Shown here: piece by piece, positions 1 to 6,468 of the stretch
Layout of the letters: each line of letters opens with the position of its first letter
Numbering within the stretch: the stretch's first letter is position 1
The notes under the pieces: model-generated
Told to the model about the DNA's origin: nothing
Seen by the model: only the letters and a program-made list of their open reading frames with translations
Databases searched by the model: none
Origin: Bacteroidota bacterium
GTDB lineage: Bacteria; Bacteroidota; Bacteroidia; Flavobacteriales; Flavobacteriaceae
NCBI GenBank assembly: GCA_006227965.1
Contig: SBFL01000114.1
Span: forward strand, 1 to 8,914
Direction: 5' to 3'
DNA: 8,914 bases
Position numbers and translations under genes: made by a program

Positions 1-16
1 CTTAAAATAATTCATT

Positions 17-595
17 ATGAAAACAATCAATCAATCCGTTTTTTGGTCTGTCTTTTTGATGGGCCTCATGATCATTGGGTGCAAGACCGATCCCAGGGAA
101 TCATCCGCTTCGGATGATATCAGTTCAGGCATCGAAACAGGAAAAGAGCAGGGACAGGCTTTTATTGAGGACAACGCCTCAGACCCCAACATCCTCAATA
201 TCGCGGTCAAATCGCCGGATCATACCACTCTTGTGGCTGCGGTACAGGCGGCAGACCTGGAAAATGCGCTGGTCAATGCCGGCCCCCTGATGGTCTTTGC
301 CCCTACCAATGAAGCCTTCGATGCCCTCCCTGCCGGGACCGTAGAGGACCTGCTCAAACCGGAAAACAAGGATGCCCTGGCAAACATTCTCAAATTCCAT
401 GTCACACCGGGGAATTACAACAAGGAGTTCCTCAAGAAGTTCAAAAAGCTGGGACAGGCCAATGACCAGAATGTTCCAGTGGAAGTAAATGGGGAAGATG
501 TATATGTGGGAGGTGCCAAAATCATAGCCAGCATCCCGGCAACCAATGGCATTATCCATGTAGTGGACAAGGTCATGCTGCCCCCTCAGGAATAA
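17..595 (+). CDS. FAS1 (fasciclin) domain lipoprotein next to nosZ
   Basis: This encodes a predicted envelope lipoprotein of 192 residues with one FAS1 domain. An N-terminal hydrophobic segment (about residues 8-21) ends in a lipobox-like IIGC with Cys22 as the likely lipidated residue. An acidic, Ser-rich linker (about 24-55) follows. The FAS1 domain spans about 56-190. It shows the H1 signature around 91-105 (MVFAPTNEAFDALP), the 'YH'-type motif LKFHV at 125-129 and the H2 signature NGIIHVVDKVMLP at 177-189. FAS1 domains usually mediate adhesion or protein-protein contact, and no catalytic role is visible. The ATG at 17 is preceded by an A/T-rich stretch rather than a Shine-Dalgarno sequence, as is common in Bacteroidetes. 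The gene ends 27 bases before nosZ on the same strand, so co-transcription is likely. I infer a structural or scaffolding link to NosZ or its electron donor, but this is unproven. The domain call is firm; the function is not. Confidence 0.9.
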   Translation: MKTINQSVFWSVFLMGLMIIGCKTDPRESSASDDISSGIETGKEQGQAFIEDNASDPNILNIAVKSPDHTTLVAAVQAADLENALVNAGPLMVFAPTNEAFDALPAGTVEDLLKPENKDALANILKFHVTPGNYNKEFLKKFKKLGQANDQNVPVEVNGEDVYVGGAKIIASIPATNGIIHVVDKVMLPPQE

Positions 596-622
596 ACACC
601 TAACTATTAACCAATAAATAAG

Positions 623-2584
623 ATGAAACGATTTACCATTAAAATAGCAATTGTTCTTTCCGGGGTAGCTCTGATGTTCTCCGGATGCAACCAACAAGGA
701 GGGAAATCCTCTAACGGAGCCCTTTCATCCAGTGCAGCTGAAAAGGTGTACGTGGCACCCGGCGAACAGGATGAGTATTACGCATTCCTCTCCGGGGGCT
801 ACAGCGGAAACCTTACCGTCTATGGGCTGCCCTCCGGCAGGATGTTTAAGGAAATCCCTGTGTTTTCGCAATTCCCGACCTCCGGGTACGGGTATTCCGA
901 AGAAACCAAACCTATGCTAAACACCTCCCATGGCTTTATCCCCTGGGATGACCTGCACCACCCGGATATTTCCCAGACCAACGGTGAGTTGGACGGGCGC
1001 TGGATATTCGTGAACGGCAACAACACGCCCCGGATAGGCCGTATAAGCCTGAGCACGTTCGAGACCGAGGAAATCATTGAGATTCCGAACAGCGCAGGGA
1101 ATCACAGCTCTGCCTTCATTACGGAGAACACGGAATATGTGGTGGCAGGGACCCGATTTGCCGTACCGGTTCCCCAGCGGGACATGCCCATCAGCGAATA
1201 CAAAGGTAATTTCAAAGGTGCCCTGACCTTCATAAGCGTGGATCCAGAACACGGACATATGGATATCAGGTTTCAGGTGATCATGCCCGGGTTCAACTAC
1301 GACCTTGCCCGGCCAGGCCGGGGAGAATCCCATGGCTGGTTCTTCTTCTCAACCTACAACACAGAAGAAGCCAACACCCTGCTGGAAGTCAATGCATCCC
1401 AGAACGACAAGGATTTCATCGCGGCCATCAACTGGAAAGCCATAGAGGAATATGTCAACAATGGCGGTGGATCAAAGGTTTCTGCCAACTATGCACACAA
1501 TGTCTATGACGAAAGCAAACACATGGCCACATCGACCATGAAAAATGAGGTGCTCACAGTAGACCCGACGAAAGTGCCCGGGGCTGTATACCTTTTACCT
1601 ACCCCAAAATCTCCCCACGGATGCGATGTAGATCCCACAGGGCAATACATCATTGGGGCCGGAAAACTTTCTGCAGACATCACCGTACATTCATTTAGCA
1701 AGATGCTGGATGCCATTGAAGGTGAAAAATTTGATGGAGAAGCCTACGGCATCCCAATCCTGAAATTTGATGACGTGCTGGCCGGAGTAGTCAAAAGCGG
1801 TGGCCTGGGCCCATTACATACCGAATTTGACGGGAAGGGGAATGCCTATACCACCTTCTTTATTTCCTCTGAAGTGGTGAAATGGCAAATGGAAACCTGG
1901 GAAGTAGTGGATCGGAAGCCTACCTTCTATTCCGTAGGTCACCTGATGGTGCCCGGCGGGAACTCCAGAAAACCCTTTGGAAAATACCTGGTAGCCATGA
2001 ACAAGATCACCAAGGACCGGTACTTGCCAACCGGGCCGGAAATGGAACACTCTGCCCAGATTTATGATATCTCCGGTGAAAAAATGGAACTGCTGTACGA
2101 TTTCCCCACCCATGGGGAGCCACACTATGCCGCCGGATGTCCTGCGGAATTACTGAAGCCCAATTCCAAGAAGATCTATCGATTGGATGAAAATGAACAT
2201 CCGTATGGCATCAAATCCCCGGCGGATGCAAGGGTGGAGCGCAGCGGAAAAGAGGTTCATATATATATGTCCACCATTAGGAGCCATTTTACTCCGGATA
2301 ATATCGAAGGCGTCAGGGTGGGAGATAAAGTCTATTTCCACGTGACCAACCACGAGCAGGACTTTGATGTCCCCCACGGTATTGCAGCCATTGGGGCAAA
2401 CACATCAGAAATCCTGGTAATGCCGGGGCAAACCAAGACTATTGTCTGGGAACCCAAACAGGTTGGGGTATGGCCCTTTTACTGTACGGACTTCTGCTCC
2501 GCACTGCACCAGGAAATGCAGGGATACATAAGGGTATCTCCAGCTAATTCGAACATTGAATTATCCTGGTCGCTAGGGGACTAA
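623..2584 (+). CDS. nosZ: Nitrous-oxide reductase NosZ, clade II type
   Basis: This is the terminal enzyme of denitrification (N2O + 2e- + 2H+ to N2 + H2O), acting outside the cytoplasmic membrane; 653 residues. The N-terminal beta-propeller carries likely CuZ ligands: His112 and His113 (DDLHHPD), His161, His332 (SPHGCDVDPTG), His399 (GPLHTEFDG), His440 and His501 (GEPHYA). The 48-residue gap from His113 to His161 and the 61-residue gap from His440 to His501 match my memory of classical NosZ. The C-terminal cupredoxin domain (about 535-640) has the CuA set: His585 (DVPHG), then Cys621, Cys625, His629 and Met632 in CTDFCSALHQEM. The leader (residues 1-22) is a Sec/lipoprotein-type signal ending FSGC. 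There is no twin-arginine motif, which together with the sequence pattern places it in clade II rather than the Tat-exported clade I. The ATG at 623 follows an A/T-rich leader (AATAAATAAG). A hairpin lies just downstream. Confidence 0.98.
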   Translation: MKRFTIKIAIVLSGVALMFSGCNQQGGKSSNGALSSSAAEKVYVAPGEQDEYYAFLSGGYSGNLTVYGLPSGRMFKEIPVFSQFPTSGYGYSEETKPMLNTSHGFIPWDDLHHPDISQTNGELDGRWIFVNGNNTPRIGRISLSTFETEEIIEIPNSAGNHSSAFITENTEYVVAGTRFAVPVPQRDMPISEYKGNFKGALTFISVDPEHGHMDIRFQVIMPGFNYDLARPGRGESHGWFFFSTYNTEEANTLLEVNASQNDKDFIAAINWKAIEEYVNNGGGSKVSANYAHNVYDESKHMATSTMKNEVLTVDPTKVPGAVYLLPTPKSPHGCDVDPTGQYIIGAGKLSADITVHSFSKMLDAIEGEKFDGEAYGIPILKFDDVLAGVVKSGGLGPLHTEFDGKGNAYTTFFISSEVVKWQMETWEVVDRKPTFYSVGHLMVPGGNSRKPFGKYLVAMNKITKDRYLPTGPEMEHSAQIYDISGEKMELLYDFPTHGEPHYAAGCPAELLKPNSKKIYRLDENEHPYGIKSPADARVERSGKEVHIYMSTIRSHFTPDNIEGVRVGDKVYFHVTNHEQDFDVPHGIAAIGANTSEILVMPGQTKTIVWEPKQVGVWPFYCTDFCSALHQEMQGYIRVSPANSNIELSWSLGD

Positions 2585-2616
2585 ATCAGGTTCTGAGGTT
2601 TCTTTGTGAAGAAAGG

Positions 2617-2649
2617 GAAAGCGGGCTGTGTATTAACCTGCCCGCTTTC
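2617..2649 (+). terminator. Hairpin terminator or attenuator after nosZ
   Basis: A perfect 10-base inverted repeat is present: GAAAGCGGGC at 2617-2626 and GCCCGCTTTC at 2640-2649, separated by a 13-base loop. Two further G-T pairs can extend the stem outward (2615-2616 with 2650-2651). The descending arm runs into a T-rich stretch (TTTCTTATTCT). It starts 32 bases after the nosZ stop codon and 41 bases before the next gene on the same strand. This has the shape of a rho-independent terminator, though the T-tract is interrupted. Because the downstream genes belong to the same pathway, I infer partial termination or protection of the nosZ message 3' end rather than a complete stop. Confidence 0.75.
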
Positions 2650-2690
2650 TTATTCTCACCTGAAGCTTTTTAATCGCAAGCTCAGAATAT

Positions 2691-3326
2691 ATGAAAAAGG
2701 CGAGCATTCTAATGATCCTGGGGCCACTGTTCCTGACAGGGTTGTATATTCTCCCTCTTTGGAACATCATGTTGGGAGCTCCCCAATATCCGGAACCCCT
2801 GGGGATGAATATCCATATTAACGGGATAAGGGGCGTAAGTGAATTTGACATACAGAATATCGACGGCCTGAACCATTATATAGGGATGAAAACCCTCCCG
2901 AAAGACGAGGACATGTGGGAGTTCGGTGCCTTTCCGATAATTGTAGGTGTCATGATAGCGCTTGGATCACTGACAGGCTTGCTCGGATACTTCAGGAAGG
3001 TTAACTACAAGTCGTTCTTTGGCTGGTTCCTGCTGATGTCCGTGCTGGGGGTGCTGGGCATGTACGACTTCAACAACTGGATGGTCGAATACGGGACCAA
3101 CCTCGATCCCAATGCGATTATGAAGCTTGAGAACCCGGATGGTACCCCCATGACCTATAAACCACCCCTTTTCGGGCATGTAAAGATGCTAAATTTCGAT
3201 GTCACCTCCCTGCCTGCAGCAGGTGCATGGATGATGTTTATCGGCATGACCCTGACCCTCGTGGCCGGTTACCTCGGATGGAAGACCTCCAAACCCGAAC
3301 TAATTACAAACAAAAACCTGCATTAA
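2691..3326 (+). CDS. Four-helix membrane protein in nos cluster, function unassigned
   Basis: This is a 211-residue integral membrane protein. Four hydrophobic segments are visible at about 5-26, 78-99, 108-125 and 177-197. The basic stretch between helices 2 and 3 (FRKVNYK, 101-107) and the Lys-rich tail put both ends in the cytoplasm. Two large loops, about 27-77 and 126-176, would then face the periplasm. Loop 1 has a striking segment around 43-67 with NGIRG, then DIQNIDGLNHYIGMK. His and Met residues (His42, His62, Met66, Met154, His163, Met166) in these loops could bind copper, but no known copper motif is evident. I recall a similar LNHYIGM-type sequence in membrane proteins of clade II nos clusters. 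A relationship to the small membrane protein NosB of such clusters is possible but not shown, so no symbol is given. The gene sits between nosZ and nosL, 16 bases before nosL. The ATG at 2691 lies right after an A/T-rich stretch and begins the first helix immediately. Confidence 0.85.
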   Translation: MKKASILMILGPLFLTGLYILPLWNIMLGAPQYPEPLGMNIHINGIRGVSEFDIQNIDGLNHYIGMKTLPKDEDMWEFGAFPIIVGVMIALGSLTGLLGYFRKVNYKSFFGWFLLMSVLGVLGMYDFNNWMVEYGTNLDPNAIMKLENPDGTPMTYKPPLFGHVKMLNFDVTSLPAAGAWMMFIGMTLTLVAGYLGWKTSKPELITNKNLH

Positions 3327-3342
3327 ATCAGAAAATTCCAAA

Positions 3343-3792
3343 ATGATGATAGCGCGAGTCTTGAAGCCCTACGTAGTTATGATCCTGTTAGTCATCCTCA
3401 CAGGCAGTTGCAAGGTGGAGCCTAAGCCCATCGCCTATGGATCGGACAACTGCCATTTCTGCCGGATGACCATCGTGGACAGGCAACACGCCGCGGAATT
3501 GGTGACAGACAAAGGAAAGGTGTTCAAGTTCGATGCCGTGGAATGTATGCTGAACCATGTGAACAATGTAAACCATCAGTCCTTTGCCATAATCCTTGTC
3601 AACGGTTATACCCGGCCGGGAGAATTGATAGATGCCTCAGGGGCCACCTATCTCATCAGTGAGGGGATTCCCAGCCCCATGGGTGCATTTCTGACGGCTT
3701 TTGAGGATACAGCAGAAGCCAGGGAGGCCCAGCTCATTCACGGAGGCCACCTTTATGCCTGGCAGGAGATCAAAAACCATTTTGAAAACTAA
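3343..3792 (+). CDS. nosL: Copper chaperone lipoprotein NosL
   Basis: NosL is a membrane-anchored Cu(I)-binding lipoprotein that supplies copper for NosZ maturation through NosD. The 149-residue product has a hydrophobic signal (about 9-20) ending TGSC, with Cys23 the likely lipidated residue. The family's metal-binding signature CxxCxM is present as CHFCRM at residues 37-42. The NosL fold continues through the conserved VFKFDAVECML region (60-70) and the SPMGAFLTAF segment (111-120). Length is slightly short of many proteobacterial NosL proteins but normal for a minimal version. Two adjacent Met codons (3343 and 3346) are both possible starts, and the difference does not affect the signal peptide. 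The stop codon is 3 bases before the cupin start, marking the beginning of a tightly packed run of genes to nosY. Confidence 0.95.
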   Translation: MMIARVLKPYVVMILLVILTGSCKVEPKPIAYGSDNCHFCRMTIVDRQHAAELVTDKGKVFKFDAVECMLNHVNNVNHQSFAIILVNGYTRPGELIDASGATYLISEGIPSPMGAFLTAFEDTAEAREAQLIHGGHLYAWQEIKNHFEN

Positions 3793-3795
3793 GCC

Positions 3796-4089
3796 ATGAA
3801 CGAAGTAGGACAGCTCATAAGCACACAACCCGTAAGGGGCCTTCAGGTGCGGAAACCACTCAAAAACAAGACCTTCGAAATTCTTAGCATATCGTTGGAA
3901 AAAGGAAATGTCCTCCCTGAACACACCTCTCCCAAAGACGCCTTCCTGCTCGTCCTTGAAGGGGCCCTTGATTTTCACATTCAGGGCAAAAAGTACGCTC
4001 TGGAAAGATTGGAGAACTTTTCATTTCCAAAAGAGGCACCTCATTGGGTAGCAGCCCGCGAAAATTCCAGATTCCTGATCATCCGGTAA
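3796..4089 (+). CDS. Small single-domain cupin protein
   Basis: This is a 97-residue cytoplasmic protein (no signal peptide or membrane segment) with a single cupin-like beta-barrel. The first cupin motif is recognisable at about 37-56: a G, then LPEHTSPKDAFLLVLEG. The second motif is at about 76-86: SFPKEAPHWVAA. Typical metal-binding cupins use HxH plus Glu in motif 1 and His in motif 2. Here only His43 and His83 are clear; the second His of HxH is Ser45, and the Glu position appears to be Asp48. The metal site is therefore incomplete or non-standard. It starts 3 bases after the nosL stop and ends 1 base before the CopD-like gene, so it is almost surely co-translated with the nos genes. A sensory, metal-buffering or regulatory role in the cluster is inference only. 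The reading frame and fold are well supported; the function is unknown. Confidence 0.85.
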   Translation: MNEVGQLISTQPVRGLQVRKPLKNKTFEILSISLEKGNVLPEHTSPKDAFLLVLEGALDFHIQGKKYALERLENFSFPKEAPHWVAARENSRFLIIR

Positions 4090-4090
4090 C

Positions 4091-4525
4091 ATGATCCTTA
4101 AAAGCATCATATTCATCCATATTCTGGCAGCCACCATCTGGGCCGGGGGACACTTGATCCTGGCTCTTGGATTCCTGCCGAGGGCCCTGAAAAATAAGGA
4201 TTTCAGCATCATCGAGGGGTTTGAATCCCGTTATGAGCCGATAGGTATTCCGGCCCTTCTCATTCTGCTGCTAACAGGCATTTATATGACCGCCTACTAT
4301 GCCCCTGATTTCTTTTTGCTCAGCTGGGACGACCACTATACCCGGCATATCCTGCTAAAATTCGGGCTGTTATTGTTGACCGTTGCCCTGGCGGTTCATG
4401 CCCGGTTCTTCCTCATCCCCAAAAAAGCGCTAAGGTCCCTGGCATTACATATCTTTTTGGTAACTGCCATTGCCATACTTTTTGTACTATTGGGTTTTAG
4501 TGCCAGAAGTGGTGGAATATTATGA
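4091..4525 (+). CDS. CopD-like four-helix membrane protein
   Basis: This is a 144-residue integral membrane protein with four predicted helices at about 5-27, 52-70, 88-109 and 117-137. The first helix carries IHILAATIWAGGHL, resembling the conserved opening of CopD-family and related haem- or copper-associated membrane proteins. Histidines at helix positions (His10, His21, His86, His103, His120) could ligate haem b or copper, as in relatives. An acidic/aromatic loop with His82 lies between helices 2 and 3. CopD proteins are linked to copper uptake or copper-related redox in the envelope, which fits the neighbourhood of nosL and nosDFY. The ATG is 1 base after the cupin stop. The stop codon overlaps the nosD start (ATGA, 4522-4525), so the two are translationally coupled. 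Family assignment is moderate, from motif and topology only; the substrate is not known. An alternative is a DUF-type membrane protein that shares the same first-helix motif. Confidence 0.8.
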   Translation: MILKSIIFIHILAATIWAGGHLILALGFLPRALKNKDFSIIEGFESRYEPIGIPALLILLLTGIYMTAYYAPDFFLLSWDDHYTRHILLKFGLLLLTVALAVHARFFLIPKKALRSLALHIFLVTAIAILFVLLGFSARSGGIL

Positions 4526-5769
4526 ACCTCCAAAATCGTCATAGCTTTTATCTTTTACTCCTACTGCTTTTGGGAGTTCCCCGTGTCTGGGCAGGTACTA
4601 TTCCGGTATGCGGGAATTGCCACGCCAGGACCATACAACAGGGCATCGCCCTGGCAGAAGACCGGGACACTTTGCTGATCAGAGACGCGGTTTATAAGGA
4701 GTACAACCTCATCATAGACAAACCCTTGACCCTTCTTGGAGAAAACTACCCCGTTGTAGACGGGCAGGAAAAGGGAGAGATCTTCAGGATCGTTTCTGAC
4801 CATGTTCAAATTCAGGGCCTCAGAATTATAAATGTTGGTGTCAGTTACACCTCCGACCATGCGGCCATACGTGTGGTCCGCAGCAGTAATTTCCATATTG
4901 AGGACAACCGGTTCGAGAATCTCTTTTTCGGAATTTTCCTGGAAAAATCTTCCCATGGCATTGTAAGGGGCAATCAAATTACCGGGGTGGCCCGGGACGA
5001 ATACAATTCAGGCAATGGGGTCCATCTGTGGTACTCCAACAATGTGGCTGTCACGGACAATCGGATAGAAGGGGTCCGGGACGGGATCTATCTGGAGTTT
5101 TCAGATACGATACGCATCCGGGGGAACGAAAGCCGGAAAAACCTCCGTTATGGTTTGCATTTCATGTTCTCGAACGACAATGTGTATACAGACAATCTTT
5201 TTGAAAACAATGGGGCGGGGGTGGCTGTGATGTTCTCCAAACGGATCCGGATGACCGGCAACCGGTTCCTGAAAAACTGGGGACCAGCCTCCTATGGCAT
5301 GTTGCTCAAGGAGATCAACGATGCCGAGATCAGCGGTAACCTTTTTGAGCAAAACACGGTAGGTATCAACATCGAGGGTTCCAACCGCATTACCTACATC
5401 GAAAATGACTTTGTCAGCAATGGATGGGCCGTCAGGGTGATGGGTGCCTGTTACTCCAACTCCTTTAACCGGAATAATTTCCTCTACAATTCCTTTGACC
5501 TCTCCTATAACAGCAATGTGAATGACAACAGCTTCGAGGGGAACTACTGGAGCTCTTATTCCGGGTACGACCTGGACAAAAACGGGGTCGGTGATATCCC
5601 CCACCGGCCCGTGAAACTGTTTTCCTATATCGTCAACCGCACCCCGGAGACCCTGATCCTGCTGAGGAGCCTTTTTATGGACCTGATCGATTTTTCCGAG
5701 CGTGTATCCCCGGTATTCACCCCGGACAACCTGGCGGACCCCCGCCCCCAAATTCGCGCAATAAAATGA
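4522..5769 (+). CDS. nosD: NosD, periplasmic copper-maturation protein of NosDFY
   Basis: NosD is the exported subunit of the NosDFY ABC complex that receives copper from NosL and delivers it to apo-NosZ. The 415-residue product begins with a Sec signal peptide (Leu-rich core at about 9-18) with probable cleavage after RVWA at residue 24. Most of the mature protein is a right-handed parallel beta-helix (about 60-345) built from repeats with N-R-F and G-I-x-L type turns, ending in NYWSSYSGYDLDKNGVGD (341-358). That last segment looks like a Ca-binding-style Asp/Asn loop. The C-terminal amphipathic stretch (about 366-398) would contact the membrane subunits. An unusual CGNCH (residues 30-34) lies directly after the signal peptide and matches the c-haem attachment pattern CxxCH. 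The start overlaps the CopD-like stop by 4 bases, and the stop overlaps nosF by 4. Confidence 0.95.
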   Translation: MNLQNRHSFYLLLLLLLGVPRVWAGTIPVCGNCHARTIQQGIALAEDRDTLLIRDAVYKEYNLIIDKPLTLLGENYPVVDGQEKGEIFRIVSDHVQIQGLRIINVGVSYTSDHAAIRVVRSSNFHIEDNRFENLFFGIFLEKSSHGIVRGNQITGVARDEYNSGNGVHLWYSNNVAVTDNRIEGVRDGIYLEFSDTIRIRGNESRKNLRYGLHFMFSNDNVYTDNLFENNGAGVAVMFSKRIRMTGNRFLKNWGPASYGMLLKEINDAEISGNLFEQNTVGINIEGSNRITYIENDFVSNGWAVRVMGACYSNSFNRNNFLYNSFDLSYNSNVNDNSFEGNYWSSYSGYDLDKNGVGDIPHRPVKLFSYIVNRTPETLILLRSLFMDLIDFSERVSPVFTPDNLADPRPQIRAIK

Positions 5770-6467
5770 TACGTATAGAGAACCTGTATAAGCGGTTTGG
5801 CAGGAACGAGGTGCTCAAAGGGGTGGATCTCAACATCCCCGAAGGAGGCATCTATGCGGTCCTGGGCCCGAATGGTTCCGGGAAGACCACCCTTATCAAA
5901 AGTGTACTGGGACTGGTCATCCCCAACAAAGGTTCGATCAAAGTCCTCGACAGGCCCGTGAAAGGACAGTGGAAATACCGGGAGGAGATCAATTACCTGC
6001 CCCAGATCGCCAATTTTCCGGGGAACATCCGGGTAAAGGAGCTTATCGGCATGATAAAGGACCTGCGGCAAAAAGCCGGGGACGAAGGAACCCTCATTCG
6101 TATGTTCGGGCTGGAACCCTTCCTGGACAAAAAACTGGCCAACCTCTCCGGGGGCACCAAGCAAAAGGTCAACCTGGTGCTGACGTTTATGTTTGACAGC
6201 CCTGTGATTGTGCTGGACGAGCCCACCTCAGGCCTGGACCCGGCCTCCATGATCGCCCTGAAAGACCTGATCCAAAAGGAAAAACAGGCTGGCAAGACCT
6301 TTCTGATCACCACCCACATCATGCAATTCGTGGAGGAAATAGCAGACCAGGTGGTGTACCTGCTAGAGGGGCAGGTTTATTATACGGGAACCCTCTCCGG
6401 CCTGCTGGAAAAAACGGGGCAAAAAGACCTGGAATACGCCATTGCGGCCATCACAAGCGAGAAATAA
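5766..6467 (+). CDS. nosF: NosF, ATPase of the NosDFY ABC complex
   Basis: NosF is the cytoplasmic nucleotide-binding subunit that powers conformational change of NosDFY during NosZ copper-site assembly. All ABC ATPase motifs are present in the 233-residue product. Walker A is GPNGSGKT (34-41) and the Q-loop glutamine is Gln80 (NYLPQ). The signature is LSGGTKQK (127-134). Walker B with the catalytic Glu is VIVLDEP (147-153), followed by the D-loop SGLDPA. The switch histidine is His184 (TTHIM). The signature has T-K after LSGG in place of the more common Q-R, as is usual in ABC-2-type ATPases that act with NosY-like permeases. No truncation is seen. The start codon overlaps the nosD stop (ATGA at 5766-5769), and the stop lies 1 base before the nosY ATG, so stoichiometric coupled synthesis with NosD and NosY is likely. 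Confidence 0.96.
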   Translation: MIRIENLYKRFGRNEVLKGVDLNIPEGGIYAVLGPNGSGKTTLIKSVLGLVIPNKGSIKVLDRPVKGQWKYREEINYLPQIANFPGNIRVKELIGMIKDLRQKAGDEGTLIRMFGLEPFLDKKLANLSGGTKQKVNLVLTFMFDSPVIVLDEPTSGLDPASMIALKDLIQKEKQAGKTFLITTHIMQFVEEIADQVVYLLEGQVYYTGTLSGLLEKTGQKDLEYAIAAITSEK

Positions 6468-6468
6468 C

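Noticed and set aside
1..16. Possible promoter upstream of the FAS1 gene
   Set aside because: Only 16 bases are visible, too few to recognise the Bacteroidetes -7/-33 elements.
2258..2270. Short AT dinucleotide run (ATATATATAT) in nosZ
   Set aside because: It encodes conserved-looking NosZ sequence (VHIYMS) in frame and is too short to suggest a slippage or regulatory role.
2606..2821. Plus-strand open frame of 71 codons between nosZ and the four-helix protein gene
   Set aside because: It begins with GTG inside the post-nosZ hairpin region, overlaps the well-supported gene at 2691 in another frame, and its product has no recognisable domain or signal.
5101..6164. Long minus-strand open frames across nosD and nosF
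   Set aside because: They lie opposite strongly conserved nosD and nosF sequence and show no domain, so they are by-products of GC-rich codon use.
6442..6468. Upstream TTG extension of nosY
   Set aside because: It overlaps nosF in another frame. The ATG at 6469 gives a normal nosF-nosY junction with a 1-base gap and starts directly at the typical basic-amphipathic N-terminus.
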